Source: an uncultured Odoribacter sp. | Lineage (GTDB): Bacteria; Bacteroidota; Bacteroidia; Bacteroidales; Marinifilaceae | Assembly (NCBI GenBank): GCA_910589025.1 | Contig: CAJURM010000004.1 | Location: 62,001 to 126,000 of the forward strand | Direction: 5' to 3' | DNA length: 64,000 bases | Part shown: piece by piece, positions 18,290 through 25,735 of the stretch | Position numbering within the stretch: position 1 is the stretch's first letter | Layout of the letters: each line of letters starts with the position of its first letter | Position numbers and translations under genes: made by a program | Notes under the pieces: generated by a model | Seen by the model: the letters and a program-made list of their open reading frames with translations, nothing else | Told to the model about the DNA's origin: nothing | Databases searched by the model: none

Positions 18290-18922
18290 ATGATGCACTT
18301 TGACCATATAGACTACTCCCATAAATATCTTGAAGATATTCTTGGTATTATCAGAAAGGGTATTTTGCAAAAACAAGCGGTATTAAATAAAAACAGACGG
18401 GAAGGATTAAATTCTCAATCCTTAGTTGATGCTTTTAATATTATTGGGACTACATGTGTTGTTTCGACAACTTGGATCGGTGTTCAAAAAGAACATGAAA
18501 GGATAGATAATAAAGGGAAAGAAGATATTTATTTTTATCTGAATGATGATGACTATACACGCATCTTTTTTGTTGAAGCCAAGAGATTACCTAAGTATAA
18601 ATCTACATATGAAGAAGAATATGTTATTGGCAAAAGTTCAACAGGTAATCCTTCAGGTGGAATCCAACGTTATAAATTGGAAAATCATGGGACTTACAAA
18701 TTACGTCATAACGGTATCATTGCTTATATTGAGAATAAATCGCCTAAAGAATGGTATTCATTAATAAACAAAAAAATAACAAGTGAATACCCTCATGATT
18801 CATTACTTCTTTCAACTAATTTTGCAAACGAATATACTTCAACTCACCACTATCACAATCAAATAGGAACATTTTTAATGCATCATTTCTGGATAGATTT
18901 AACGAAAAATAATATAGACTAA
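18290..18922 (+). CDS. PD-(D/E)xK nuclease-like protein linked to the methyltransferase
   Basis: Protein of 210 aa with no family I can name. Around residues 70-100 it reads KEDIYFYLNDDDYTRIFFVEAKRL: an acidic residue, a beta-strand pair and E-A-K, which fits the D...(D/E)xK core of restriction-type nucleases. GNPSGGIQRYKL and HNGIIAYI follow, compatible with the later part of that fold. The ATG follows the methyltransferase stop with no gap, so the two genes form one transcript and likely one restriction-modification or related defence unit. Nuclease function is inferred from motif and context. Another reading would be a specificity or accessory subunit. Confidence 0.6.
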   Translation: MMHFDHIDYSHKYLEDILGIIRKGILQKQAVLNKNRREGLNSQSLVDAFNIIGTTCVVSTTWIGVQKEHERIDNKGKEDIYFYLNDDDYTRIFFVEAKRLPKYKSTYEEEYVIGKSSTGNPSGGIQRYKLENHGTYKLRHNGIIAYIENKSPKEWYSLINKKITSEYPHDSLLLSTNFANEYTSTHHYHNQIGTFLMHHFWIDLTKNNID

Positions 18923-18961
18923 TAAATGGCTATTGCTATTTCGGAATAGAGCTTAGAGTTA

Positions 18962-18992
18962 AAATCCCCGCCACGGGAGATGCGTGGCGGGG
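18962..18992 (-). terminator. GC-rich terminator of the lysis-like cassette
   Basis: CCCCGCCAC and GTGGCGGGG pair as a perfect 9-bp stem around a 9-nt loop. On the minus strand the stem is followed by ATTTTAA, and it lies 15 bp beyond the stop of the last minus-strand gene. It may also stop the plus-strand restriction-modification transcript. Confidence 0.6.
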
Positions 18993-19006
18993 AGGAAAAG
19001 AAACCG

Positions 19007-19201
19007 TCAGGTTTCTGGGGTCGGCGGACGGCGGTTGTCCCACCGGCGTTTGAGCCAGGCGATGACAATTGTGCTGAGAAGGCCGCCGACAAGGCTCAGC
19101 AATTGCCGGAGCAGGATGTTTGTGATGTCCGGAGAAAACAACGAATGACTGAAAATATATGTCATCAGTGTCCCTGTCGAGAAATCAAACAGCCGGTTCA
19201 T
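19007..19201 (-). CDS. Small single-pass membrane protein
   Basis: Predicted 64-aa protein starting MNRLFDFSTGTLMTYI. One hydrophobic helix spans roughly residues 28-49 (ILLRQLLSLVGGLLSTIVIA), followed by a strongly basic tail (WLKRRWDNRRPP), giving a likely N-out/C-in or dimeric membrane topology. Its ATG overlaps the TGA of the DUF6266 gene (ATGA), which supports translational coupling and that this short frame is real. No family recognised. Its place at the end of a holin-amidase series suggests an accessory lysis or envelope role, which is only a guess. Confidence 0.5.
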   Translation of the reverse strand: MNRLFDFSTGTLMTYIFSHSLFSPDITNILLRQLLSLVGGLLSTIVIAWLKRRWDNRRPPTPET

Positions 19202-19830
19202 GACAACTCTACACAAACAGAAGGGGAAGCATTCCGTTTCGAGAGGCTGATGGCAAAAGCGTAAATACAAAGGTTTTCTTTGTTCCATTCCTCGGGTAGT
19301 TCAGTCTGTTCTACCGTTTCGCTTTTCCGGTTGCCTAATTCCACCAAAACGGCTTCCCGCAGTCCGGTTTCGTAAAGACCGGCATATATCTTGTCATCCA
19401 GGGCGCAAAGTCCGGAAACCTTTTCCGCAGCGTGCTGAAGTACAAGTTTGTTGTCGGATTCATTCCATGTAGCCGTCACTTTCGGACGTTTTAAAACTCC
19501 GTCCGAACACAACATCTGGTCCGGTGCCAGAGTGGCATTGAAATCCTCGTCCACTTTCACAAAAGGTACATTGGCCTGTACAAAAGCGTTGTGCACGGTC
19601 TGTTTGGTGGCTAATGGCTTGAAACCGACATTAATGACGGGAGCCATTCTTCGGGCTAAGTCCACCAACAGGCTCATTTTGGCGCGCTGTACCAATTGTT
19701 CCGGAGTCCTGGGATTGCGGATTGTTCCCGGATTTGAGCGCATAATCCCTTTCGAATAGCGTCGGAACATGACCGTGTTTGCCAGTTTTCTTCTGACATT
19801 GTCGAAAATAGTTGATCTGAAAATTGCCAT
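19198..19830 (-). CDS. DUF6266 family protein
   Basis: About 210 aa from the ATG at 19830 (MAIFRSTIFDNVRRKLAN); an in-frame ATG at 19875 would add 15 residues that do not fit the family. RNPRTPEQLVQRAKMSLLVDLARRMAPVINVGFK (shown here only as the segment around residues 35-70) is the conserved DUF6266 N-terminal pattern: a short beta region, then NPRT-x-x-Q and a helix with INVGFK. This family is common in Bacteroidota and has no known function. The C-terminal half is beta-rich. It lies in a minus-strand set with an amidase and a holin, and a second DUF6266-type protein precedes it. Confidence 0.75.
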   Translation of the reverse strand: MAIFRSTIFDNVRRKLANTVMFRRYSKGIMRSNPGTIRNPRTPEQLVQRAKMSLLVDLARRMAPVINVGFKPLATKQTVHNAFVQANVPFVKVDEDFNATLAPDQMLCSDGVLKRPKVTATWNESDNKLVLQHAAEKVSGLCALDDKIYAGLYETGLREAVLVELGNRKSETVEQTELPEEWNKENLCIYAFAISLSKRNASPSVCVELS

Positions 19831-19942
19831 AACATGAAAATTTAAAGTGAAACATGAAAAAATCGGGATGGGCATTCCCTTTCGGGGCTACCTGTTGATA
19901 CAACGGTGGTTATTTCTGTCGTTGTCTCTGAAAACGAATGAT

Positions 19943-20587
19943 TTATTCTATTGCCGGCAGGAAAAGATATCTGTCCGGCGAAAACTGAGTCTCTTCTTTG
20001 TTTGAAAAATAGACGAACAGATGCAAGTCTTTACTCCCGGCTTCGGGCAGAGGTAGCACAGCTTCCTCATCCCGACGAGACACATCCGCTACGCTAAGGA
20101 CATGCAAGGAAAAATCCCCTTTTCCATCAAGCCAGACCACATGCAGACGGTGGGACATGTTACTGGAAGTTTTTGGAAGCAAATTTGCCCACATCAGACG
20201 AATTTCCCCTCTTCCATAGCTGGAAACTTGCAGGGTTTGGGGAAACTCCAGGCGCCCCTGGCTAACATGTAGCATACTGTAATCTCCAATAGAGTGTTCT
20301 GCATTGAAAACCGACATGTTCTCCCGTATGAAAAGATTATAGCCGCTCATAACCATATCCCGGGCTGCAATCTTCCAGATTTTGGGGAGAAGCGTGGTCT
20401 GATTCACCCGGTAAAAAAAGACAACCGCCCGCAAACGGTTTTGTTGTAATTTTTGTTCTGAGGTCCAACAAATAGTATTAGGTTTTCCATAACTTCTCAT
20501 CCGCAATTGTCCTTTTGCGTGATAAAAAATAAAGTTGCCTATTTTGCCTTTCAAATGCTGAAGAGCGGATGAAAATATAATTGCCAT
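19943..20587 (-). CDS. DUF6266-like protein, divergent paralogue
   Basis: Protein of 214 aa. The N-terminus MAIIFSSALQHLKGKIGNFI, then YHAKGQLRMRSYGKP and TSEQKLQQNRLRAVVFFYR, follows the DUF6266 layout (short glycine turn, basic strand, x-x-x-Q helix) but is clearly diverged from its neighbour at 19198. The C-terminal half is predicted beta-rich (EIRLMWANLLPK, LHVVWLDGKGDF). Its function is unknown. Two such genes in tandem next to a holin and an amidase suggest a structural pair, perhaps phage-derived; I cannot confirm this from sequence. Confidence 0.55.
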   Translation of the reverse strand: MAIIFSSALQHLKGKIGNFIFYHAKGQLRMRSYGKPNTICWTSEQKLQQNRLRAVVFFYRVNQTTLLPKIWKIAARDMVMSGYNLFIRENMSVFNAEHSIGDYSMLHVSQGRLEFPQTLQVSSYGRGEIRLMWANLLPKTSSNMSHRLHVVWLDGKGDFSLHVLSVADVSRRDEEAVLPLPEAGSKDLHLFVYFSNKEETQFSPDRYLFLPAIE

Positions 20588-20675
20588 ATTCGTAATAGGT
20601 TTAATAATAAAACAATATCTCTTTACTGTCTCTTATAAATACTTTCTTTATATTTTCGTATTTTTCCTATGTTCT

Positions 20676-20693
20676 CGCCGTTTCGAAACGGCG
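20676..20693. repeat. 18-bp perfect palindrome after the amidase gene
   Basis: CGCCGTTTCGAAACGGCG is self-complementary and lies in the 163-bp gap between the amidase and the next minus-strand gene. No T-run follows on either strand, so a terminator is less likely than a protein-binding site or an RNA hairpin. Confidence 0.45.
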
Positions 20694-20750
20694 GGATAAC
20701 GGTTGAGATACGGTTATATGACGGCAGTATCTAAAAGAAGGAGCGGTGTT

Positions 20751-21368
20751 TTACCGGGGAGATTGCGGTGTATGATACAGCAAAAGCTGATGCCGGAATT
20801 TCTCCATCGGAAAGGCAGGTCCCGGATCCACTTTTCGGGGGCTGATGTCCGAATGTCCTACGATGTGTCGTATGGGATATTCGCCCAGCAATAACTTGCA
20901 GACGGCAAAGAGAGTCTGTATTTGTACCAGCGTGTAATTGTGCCAGTAAGTCGCGCGTCCGTTTTCACAATCGGTATAAACCTCGTCGGGCATATATTCG
21001 CAGTTAAACCACGAGTAAAAGCGTCCTTCCCGGCGGTGCAGCTGTCCGGCATTGTCCATTTCAATACCGATGGAATAGCGGTTGATGTTCGTGCGTCCCT
21101 CGTGCTCGCTTTTTCCCGCATGCCAGGCAATGGTATTGAACGGTAAAAGCTGGATGATACCTCCGTCGCGAGCAATGACCAAATGGGCGGAAGTGTCGCT
21201 GTCAGCGCGTGCCATATAATGGGCGGAAGAAAGAGCATCTGCCCCCGCGGTGTAGTGCAGAACTATCGTATCGGGACGTACAAGTTGTCCGCTATGTTTG
21301 TCGCAATGCAGGCGATGGACGCTACGTCCGCTGAATCTGCCTGTCAAAAGATGGTTTTGGATATACAT
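20751..21368 (-). CDS. N-acetylmuramoyl-L-alanine amidase (Amidase_2 / T7 lysozyme type)
   Basis: Peptidoglycan amidase of 205 aa that cuts the bond between N-acetylmuramic acid and L-alanine. IVLHYTAGAD near residue 35 has the first zinc histidine; AWHAGKSE, SIGIEMDNAG and IVGHSDISPRKVDPGPAFP carry the remaining zinc and catalytic residues (H...H and K/D at the end). No signal peptide is visible, as in phage endolysins that need a holin. A holin-like gene lies 32 bp upstream on the same strand. In Bacteroidales an amidase of this type is often found next to capsule clusters. Confidence 0.9.
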   Translation of the reverse strand: MYIQNHLLTGRFSGRSVHRLHCDKHSGQLVRPDTIVLHYTAGADALSSAHYMARADSDTSAHLVIARDGGIIQLLPFNTIAWHAGKSEHEGRTNINRYSIGIEMDNAGQLHRREGRFYSWFNCEYMPDEVYTDCENGRATYWHNYTLVQIQTLFAVCKLLLGEYPIRHIVGHSDISPRKVDPGPAFPMEKFRHQLLLYHTPQSPR

Positions 21369-21400
21369 GGTTGAATGGATTAATAGATGATTAAAAAGGA

Positions 21401-21763
21401 TCAGATTTTCCGGATTTTACCGGTTACTTTTTCAATACTTCGTCCGATGACATACCCGCCGAGACCGATTTCAAGTAAGTTCCAGAATTCGGACGTATTT
21501 TCAAGCAAGGGAATCGGGATAAACGCTCCAAGCAGGACAATAAATGTGAACGCCAGCATGACGATGGGACGCCATGACTTTTGCAGCCAGTTCCCTTGTG
21601 CTTCGGTCCGGATGATTGCCGCCTGCTCTTTTTCCAATTCCGAGGCATAGCGGTAGAGCGTATCGACAATAGTTGAGCGGATTTGTTTTTTCTCGTTTGC
21701 CGAGAGGGAAAGAGTGTCGATGATTCCACCGACTTCACTTACCAGATTTGTGATTTTTTTCAT
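21401..21763 (-). CDS. Holin-like protein (3TM holin family)
   Basis: Protein of 120 aa. A cytosolic helical N-terminus (about 60 residues, rich in K/E) is followed by NWLQKSWRPIVMLAFTFIVL, the typical start of the membrane part of GTA/phage three-TM holins, with hydrophobic stretches near residues 67-84 and 93-108. The C-terminus is basic (EKVTGKIRKI). In phages such proteins permeabilise the membrane so that the endolysin reaches the wall. The amidase gene directly downstream supports this. A promoter-like TACATTTG and a short dyad lie upstream (21763-21800). Confidence 0.75.
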   Translation of the reverse strand: MKKITNLVSEVGGIIDTLSLSANEKKQIRSTIVDTLYRYASELEKEQAAIIRTEAQGNWLQKSWRPIVMLAFTFIVLLGAFIPIPLLENTSEFWNLLEIGLGGYVIGRSIEKVTGKIRKI

Positions 21764-21800
21764 TGCGTCAGTATTTAGGATTGATGTTGACGCAAATGTA
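21763..21800 (-). promoter_or_regulatory. Promoter box and operator-like dyad of the holin gene
   Basis: On the minus strand TACATTTG (21800-21793) matches the -7 box; no good TTG lies at the expected distance. It overlaps an inverted repeat with arms TTGCGTCA (21763-21770) and TGACGCAA (21788-21795), placed between the box and the start codon, where a repressor could bind or a leader hairpin form. Confidence 0.45.
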
Positions 21801-21927
21801 GAGCATGAATTCCCCCTCTGTGGGCTACTATCCCGCAGAGAAGAAGAAAAAAAGACAAACAGGATTGATTACAAGATAGTTAGGAATACAACTATTCTGT
21901 TTCACCTTTTCAAACAGGCTATATGGG

Positions 21928-22605
21928 TTACGGATATATATCCATGTATTTGTGGTATTGTTCATTAAACTCAGCAAGAAAGCGGGCAGGCTGTTCACGA
22001 TTTGTCATTTTGTAGATACTTTGCTCCATGTGGACAGGCGGGGACTGATGAAAAAAGCGGAACCAGGCATTAAACCAATGCTGCTTGCTGATATTTTTAT
22101 CCAGAGGCAGGACATAGCCGCATACCAGGAAAGCATGACCGATTTCCAATAACTGTATCTGTTTGCCCGTCCAATGATAAGACGACGTTTCCCCGTCTTG
22201 CGGGTCCGTTATTAACGTGTGGATACGGGAAATCGATTCGAATTGCAAATGAATGAAATTTTGTGTATGAATACGGGCTTTATCAAGCATGGCTTCTGTT
22301 TTTCCGCAAAGGGGAACAGAGGTCATGTGAAAATTCTGATGGTATATATCCCCTTTCTCACAAATCATAAAACAGTTTCTGGTTTGTTGGAGGTATTGCG
22401 CATATATCCTTTGCCAGAGTTTTTTTTCATTGCTTGTGATTTTCACGAGGTATTCGTCAATGCAATTGAATTCAAGACTGCGTAACAGCCCCTGATACGC
22501 ATAGTAATCCTTTACATTGTTAAAGTAAAAGGACGGGGATGCACAAACGGCTTGCGATACGTTTGCCGACTGGATTTCAGTCAGATAATTTTTAAAGGCT
22601 TCCAT
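21928..22605 (-). CDS. Hypothetical protein, possibly RteC-like
   Basis: Protein of 225 aa, not firmly recognised. The section YHWTGKQIQLLEIGHAFLVCGY and the following FNAWFRFFHQ resemble the C-terminal domain of RteC (W-T-x-x-K-x-x-LxELIYAL-x-x-xG), the regulator of excision in Bacteroides conjugative transposons, but the protein is shorter and ends EFNEQYHKYMDIYP rather than with the usual conserved tail. No transfer genes are in the window. If the match holds, this is a remnant or regulator of a mobile element bordering the lysis-like genes. Confidence 0.4.
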   Translation of the reverse strand: MEAFKNYLTEIQSANVSQAVCASPSFYFNNVKDYYAYQGLLRSLEFNCIDEYLVKITSNEKKLWQRIYAQYLQQTRNCFMICEKGDIYHQNFHMTSVPLCGKTEAMLDKARIHTQNFIHLQFESISRIHTLITDPQDGETSSYHWTGKQIQLLEIGHAFLVCGYVLPLDKNISKQHWFNAWFRFFHQSPPVHMEQSIYKMTNREQPARFLAEFNEQYHKYMDIYP

Positions 22606-22768
22606 AAGACAGGGATTTAAGGCGGTTGTTATAATATTTTATATTAATCCCTCGACACATATCCGACATACAATGATAATAATTTTTTAACAAAAATCAA
22701 TTTTTAAGTTATCTTTTTTTGCTTCGTTTCTTGAGAAGAAGTGTGCTCCCGGCTTCTTCTTTTACCCA

Positions 22769-22829
22769 AAATGAAAAATTTAAGGCAATAAAATTTTTAT
22801 TTCCTGATTTATTGAGTAAATTTGTTGTA
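22769..22829. repeat. 61-bp direct repeat, copy 1, with promoter box
   Basis: This matches 24852-24912 with five mismatches. Both copies hold the dyad ATAAAATTTTTAT and the box TAAATTTG (here 22817-22824), and both lie about 110 bp before a plus-strand start codon (here the DUF6922 gene). The remainder of the 22606-22934 gap is AT-rich with no convincing gene. Confidence 0.75.
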
Positions 22830-22934
22830 TCTTGTAAATAGGAGCCGATACGACGTTTTCTAAGTAAATCATAAAACAAGAAGAATTTTTTGATAAATTT
22901 CATTTAGGCTATTTTTATCGGGAAAAAAGTGCAT

Positions 22935-23240
22935 ATGGATGGAAAAGAATATTTGAACAGATTATCTCCTTCTTTGTTTTGGGATATGGATATTTCGGGG
23001 GCTTCTATGGATACTTGTCCGCAGCAGGTGGTGCAACGTGTGCTCGAATATGGCAATTTGGATGATTGGCGTTTGATACGTGATTATTATGGTTTAGTGC
23101 GTATTGTTGAGTTTTGCAAGCAGATGCGTACACTTGATAGGGTGTGCCTTTCTTATATCTGTCTTTTGTCCGGGACTTCAAAAGAAGAATACAGATGTTA
23201 TCATACGACACGGTCGAATACCACACTTTGGAACTCTTGA
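22935..23240 (+). CDS. DUF6922 domain protein (antitoxin-like partner of AbiEii)
   Basis: About 101 aa from the ATG at 22935; a GTG at 22929 is also possible. RLSPSLFWDMDISGASMD and QQVVQRVLEYGNLDDWRLIRDYYG, then a C-terminal YRCYHTTRSNTTLWN, give the full DUF6922 pattern. In Bacteroidales this gene usually precedes a nucleotidyltransferase of the AbiEii toxin family, so it is thought to be the antitoxin-side gene. Here only a scrap of AbiEii follows (23215-23394), so this gene appears to have outlived its partner. Expression probably comes from the TAAATTTG box in the upstream repeat. Confidence 0.8.
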   Translation: MDGKEYLNRLSPSLFWDMDISGASMDTCPQQVVQRVLEYGNLDDWRLIRDYYGLVRIVEFCKQMRTLDRVCLSYICLLSGTSKEEYRCYHTTRSNTTLWNS

Positions 23241-23394
23241 GGTCGTTTCTTATTCCTGGATAGATGATGTGGTTGAGGAAGATGGCATTCGCCTGGCCTC
23301 CGATAAAGATATCGCAGCGATGAAAATCAGTGCGATTGAAGGCAGAGGTTCAAAGAAAGATTTCAATGATCAAACTTGCACGAAAAGTGCTTAG
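23215..23394 (+). pseudogene. Remnant of an AbiEii-type nucleotidyltransferase
   Basis: In the frame offset from the DUF6922 gene, the translation gives HFGTLEVVSYSW, DDVVEEDGIRLASDKDIAAM and KISAIEGRGSKKDF. This is the conserved C-terminal third of AbiEii/DUF1814 toxins, ending in a frameshifted tail. The N-terminal nucleotidyltransferase motif (GG/S-T-D-hD) and most of the protein are absent, and the piece is fused to the 3' end of the DUF6922 gene. A deletion between the two genes explains this. It cannot encode an active toxin. Confidence 0.75.
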
Positions 23395-23450
23395 AATATA
23401 TGTGAAGCAATGAATTTTATTGACTGATAATATTGTAGCCATCATAAAAT

Positions 23451-24818
23451 ATGGAATTAGAAACTCTGATAGCAGAATGCACCGCATACGATTTTAAATT
23501 GATGCTTGAAGAAAAGAAGCCCAAGAGTTGGCTAAAGAGTATAAGTGCTTTTGCCAATGGTTTGGGTGGTTCCCTTTTCTTCGGCTTAGACAATGATGGT
23601 GTTGTCAGAGGTCTTGATGATATACAGCATGTTTGTCAAATCATCAGTAGTAAGATTCGTGACTACATGGATCCATTACCTAATGTCGAGATGTTTCCAC
23701 AAAGAATTGGCAATCTTGATATATTACAATTGAAAGTTAATGCAGGCAGTTATACTCCTTACTATTATGTCGGTGATGGTCAACGTGTTGCTTTTGTTCG
23801 TACTGGCGATGAGAGTTTACCTGCAACGGCAGAGCAAATGGTACGTTTGGTATTGAAGGGCTCAAATAAAACATTTGACTCCTTACACACGGATTATAAA
23901 GTTGAAGACTATTCTTTCACAATACTGGCAAACACTTTCAAAACACGTACAAATCAAGAGTGGAATAAAAAGTATCTTTTGTCGTTTGGACTCGTTACTA
24001 ACGCTGGAAGTCTCACGAATGCAGGTGCATTGTTTGCCGATGATTCCCCATTGTGGCAATCACGTCTCTACTGTACACGGTGGGACGGTAAAATAAAGGA
24101 GGATGCTATTAATGATGCTGAGTTCGCCGGTAATGTACTGATGTTGCTTCGAGAAGCGATGAATTTTGTAAAATCAAACACAAAGAGAGGGTGGGAGAAA
24201 TTACCTGATGGGCGAAAAAATAAACCAGAGTATGCAGGACGTGCTGTTCTTGAAGCGATGGTTAACCATTTTATCCACCGCGACTATACTGTTATGGGTG
24301 GCGAGGTGCATCTTGATATTTATGATGACCGCCTTACTGTAACATCTCCCGGAGGTATGTATAACGGTGCACTGATTCAAAACCTGGAGATCGAAGACGT
24401 TTCTTCTGAAAGACGTAATCCGATACTCGCAAATGTGATGGCACAGTTGAACTACATGGAGAAGCGAGGTAGTGGACTTACACGTATTTGTAATGAGACC
24501 AAAGCTTTGAATGGGTATAGAGATGATCTGAAACCGGTATTCAAATCTACTCCAACTCAATTTCAGACCACAATCTTTGCTTCTGCCGATATAGTGAATG
24601 TCGGAGACTATGACGGAGACATGTCGGAGACAAAACTCACGGAACGTCAGCAGAAAATTATCAATCTCATCAAGGAGTCACCGACAATCACCGCCAAGCA
24701 AATGTCGGAGACTTTGTCGGTGAGTCAACGTACTATAGAACGTGATCTTTCTGCTTTGAAGGAAATGGAAATCCTGAAGCGAAAAGGTAAGGATAATGAT
24801 GGAATGTGGGTTATTTAA
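23451..24818 (+). CDS. AlbA_2 (Schlafen-type) DNA-binding domain transcriptional regulator
   Basis: Protein of 455 aa. The N-terminal AlbA_2 domain spans about residues 10-130 (FKLMLEEKKPKSWLKSISAFANGLGG and GVVRGLDD). The middle is the ATP-binding-like RhlE/HATPase-type section common in this family (GRAVLEAMVNHFIHRDY, VTSPGGMYNG, NPILANVMAQLNYMEKRGSG). The C-terminus is a winged helix-turn-helix of the DeoR/Lrp type (LTERQQKIINLIKESPTITA, then VSQRTIERDLSALKE). Such proteins are presumed transcription regulators, some linked to phage defence. It lies between two 61-bp direct repeats, downstream of a broken toxin locus. Confidence 0.85.
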   Translation: MELETLIAECTAYDFKLMLEEKKPKSWLKSISAFANGLGGSLFFGLDNDGVVRGLDDIQHVCQIISSKIRDYMDPLPNVEMFPQRIGNLDILQLKVNAGSYTPYYYVGDGQRVAFVRTGDESLPATAEQMVRLVLKGSNKTFDSLHTDYKVEDYSFTILANTFKTRTNQEWNKKYLLSFGLVTNAGSLTNAGALFADDSPLWQSRLYCTRWDGKIKEDAINDAEFAGNVLMLLREAMNFVKSNTKRGWEKLPDGRKNKPEYAGRAVLEAMVNHFIHRDYTVMGGEVHLDIYDDRLTVTSPGGMYNGALIQNLEIEDVSSERRNPILANVMAQLNYMEKRGSGLTRICNETKALNGYRDDLKPVFKSTPTQFQTTIFASADIVNVGDYDGDMSETKLTERQQKIINLIKESPTITAKQMSETLSVSQRTIERDLSALKEMEILKRKGKDNDGMWVI

Positions 24819-24851
24819 AGATTTTGTATATACGCAATTTTCAATATAAAG

Positions 24852-24912
24852 AAATGAAAAATTTGAGGCGATAAAATTTTTATTTCCTGTTTTAATGAGT
24901 AAATTTGTTGCA
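24852..24912. repeat. 61-bp direct repeat, copy 2, with promoter box
   Basis: Five mismatches to 22769-22829. TAAATTTG at 24900-24907 lies 117 bp before the ATG of the winged-helix regulator gene, so this copy probably serves as its promoter. The two copies bound a 2.0-kb segment that carries the DUF6922, AbiEii remnant and AlbA_2 genes. Confidence 0.75.
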
Positions 24913-25023
24913 CAATTAAACAAGATTTAATTGTAACATTTTCTTGTATTTTTATTCTGTCTCATAGCAAACATGGGACTTACCGGGCGAAGCTGTAAAA
25001 AGTAGTTTCCTTTTCAATATCCG

Positions 25024-25551
25024 ATGCTGGATAGTTTAATCACATCCAAGACCCGTATCAAATTACTTCTGAAATTTTTCCTCAACGCTTCCACAAAGGC
25101 ATATCTGAGAGGATTGGCGGAAGAATTCGGTGAGTCTACCAATTCAATCCGATTGGAATTGAATCATTTGGAGGAAGCGGGGTTATTGAAGTCTGAATCG
25201 GAAGGGAATAAAAAAGTTTACCAGGCCAATTCCGCACATCCGTTGTTTCATGATATACGCAATCTTGTGCTGAAACACAGCGGCATCACCCAGATTATCG
25301 ACCAGGTGGTTGAAAAGACAGGCGACATTGAAAAAGTATGGGTAAAAGGTGATTTTGCCCGCGGGAAAGACAGCGATACCGTAGAATTGGTTGTCATGGG
25401 GAATCATATAAATGCAGCCTATTTCAACTCATTGCTAAAGAAAGTCGAAGATTTGATTAAACGCAACATCCGCTACGTTATTATTTCTTCCGATTCGGAA
25501 GCGCAAATAAACCATACCGGAGCACAAAATTTACTGATCTGGGAAAAATAA
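25024..25551 (+). CDS. Winged-helix regulator typical of Bacteroidota polysaccharide clusters
   Basis: Protein of 175 aa. MLDSLITSKTRIKLLLKFFLN with YLRGLAEEFGESTNSIRLEL and AGLLKSESEGNKKVYQ is an ArsR-like winged helix (residues 1-70). The remainder (VEKTGDIEKVWVKGDFARGKDSDTVELVVMG as fold) resembles a degenerate nucleotidyltransferase domain: GDFARG-x-D-S retains the G-x-A-x-G-x-D shape. I recall this family at the head of capsule or exopolysaccharide clusters in many Bacteroidota, where it probably controls them. Here it is first in cluster B, 184 bp before the flippase, with the two-palindrome leader between. Confidence 0.8.
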   Translation: MLDSLITSKTRIKLLLKFFLNASTKAYLRGLAEEFGESTNSIRLELNHLEEAGLLKSESEGNKKVYQANSAHPLFHDIRNLVLKHSGITQIIDQVVEKTGDIEKVWVKGDFARGKDSDTVELVVMGNHINAAYFNSLLKKVEDLIKRNIRYVIISSDSEAQINHTGAQNLLIWEK

Positions 25552-25582
25552 AACAGGCATAAATGGGGTTGTTTTTTTCACT

Positions 25583-25646
25583 AAAAAAACGGCCGTTTTT
25601 TTGGGAAAATAACTAAGGTATAAATTACGTTTTTTTACTTAAAGTA
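25583..25646 (+). promoter_or_regulatory. Two-palindrome leader upstream of cluster B flippase
   Basis: A perfect palindrome A7-CGGCCG-T7 (25583-25602), then a T-run followed by TACTT-A-AAGTA (25636-25646), 90 bp before the flippase ATG. The order and orientation match the cluster A leader. In the second hairpin one base pair differs between copies (G-C there, A-T here) yet pairing is kept. The first palindrome may also end the regulator transcript. Confidence 0.5.
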
Positions 25647-25735
25647 GGTAAATATAATAGATTAATAAAGAGTAATATATAGAAACACAAGTAAAAAACT
25701 AAAAATATTTAATCGAATATTTGAGATGTTGATTT

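Noticed and set aside
18940..22605. Intact prophage
   Set aside because: Only lysis-type and DUF6266 genes are present; no integrase, terminase, capsid, portal or tail genes.
22709..22903. 64-codon minus-strand frame upstream of the DUF6922 gene
   Set aside because: It runs through the 61-bp direct repeat; a similar peptide appears at copy 2 only because of the DNA repeat. Lysine- and leucine-rich low-complexity translation and no family match.
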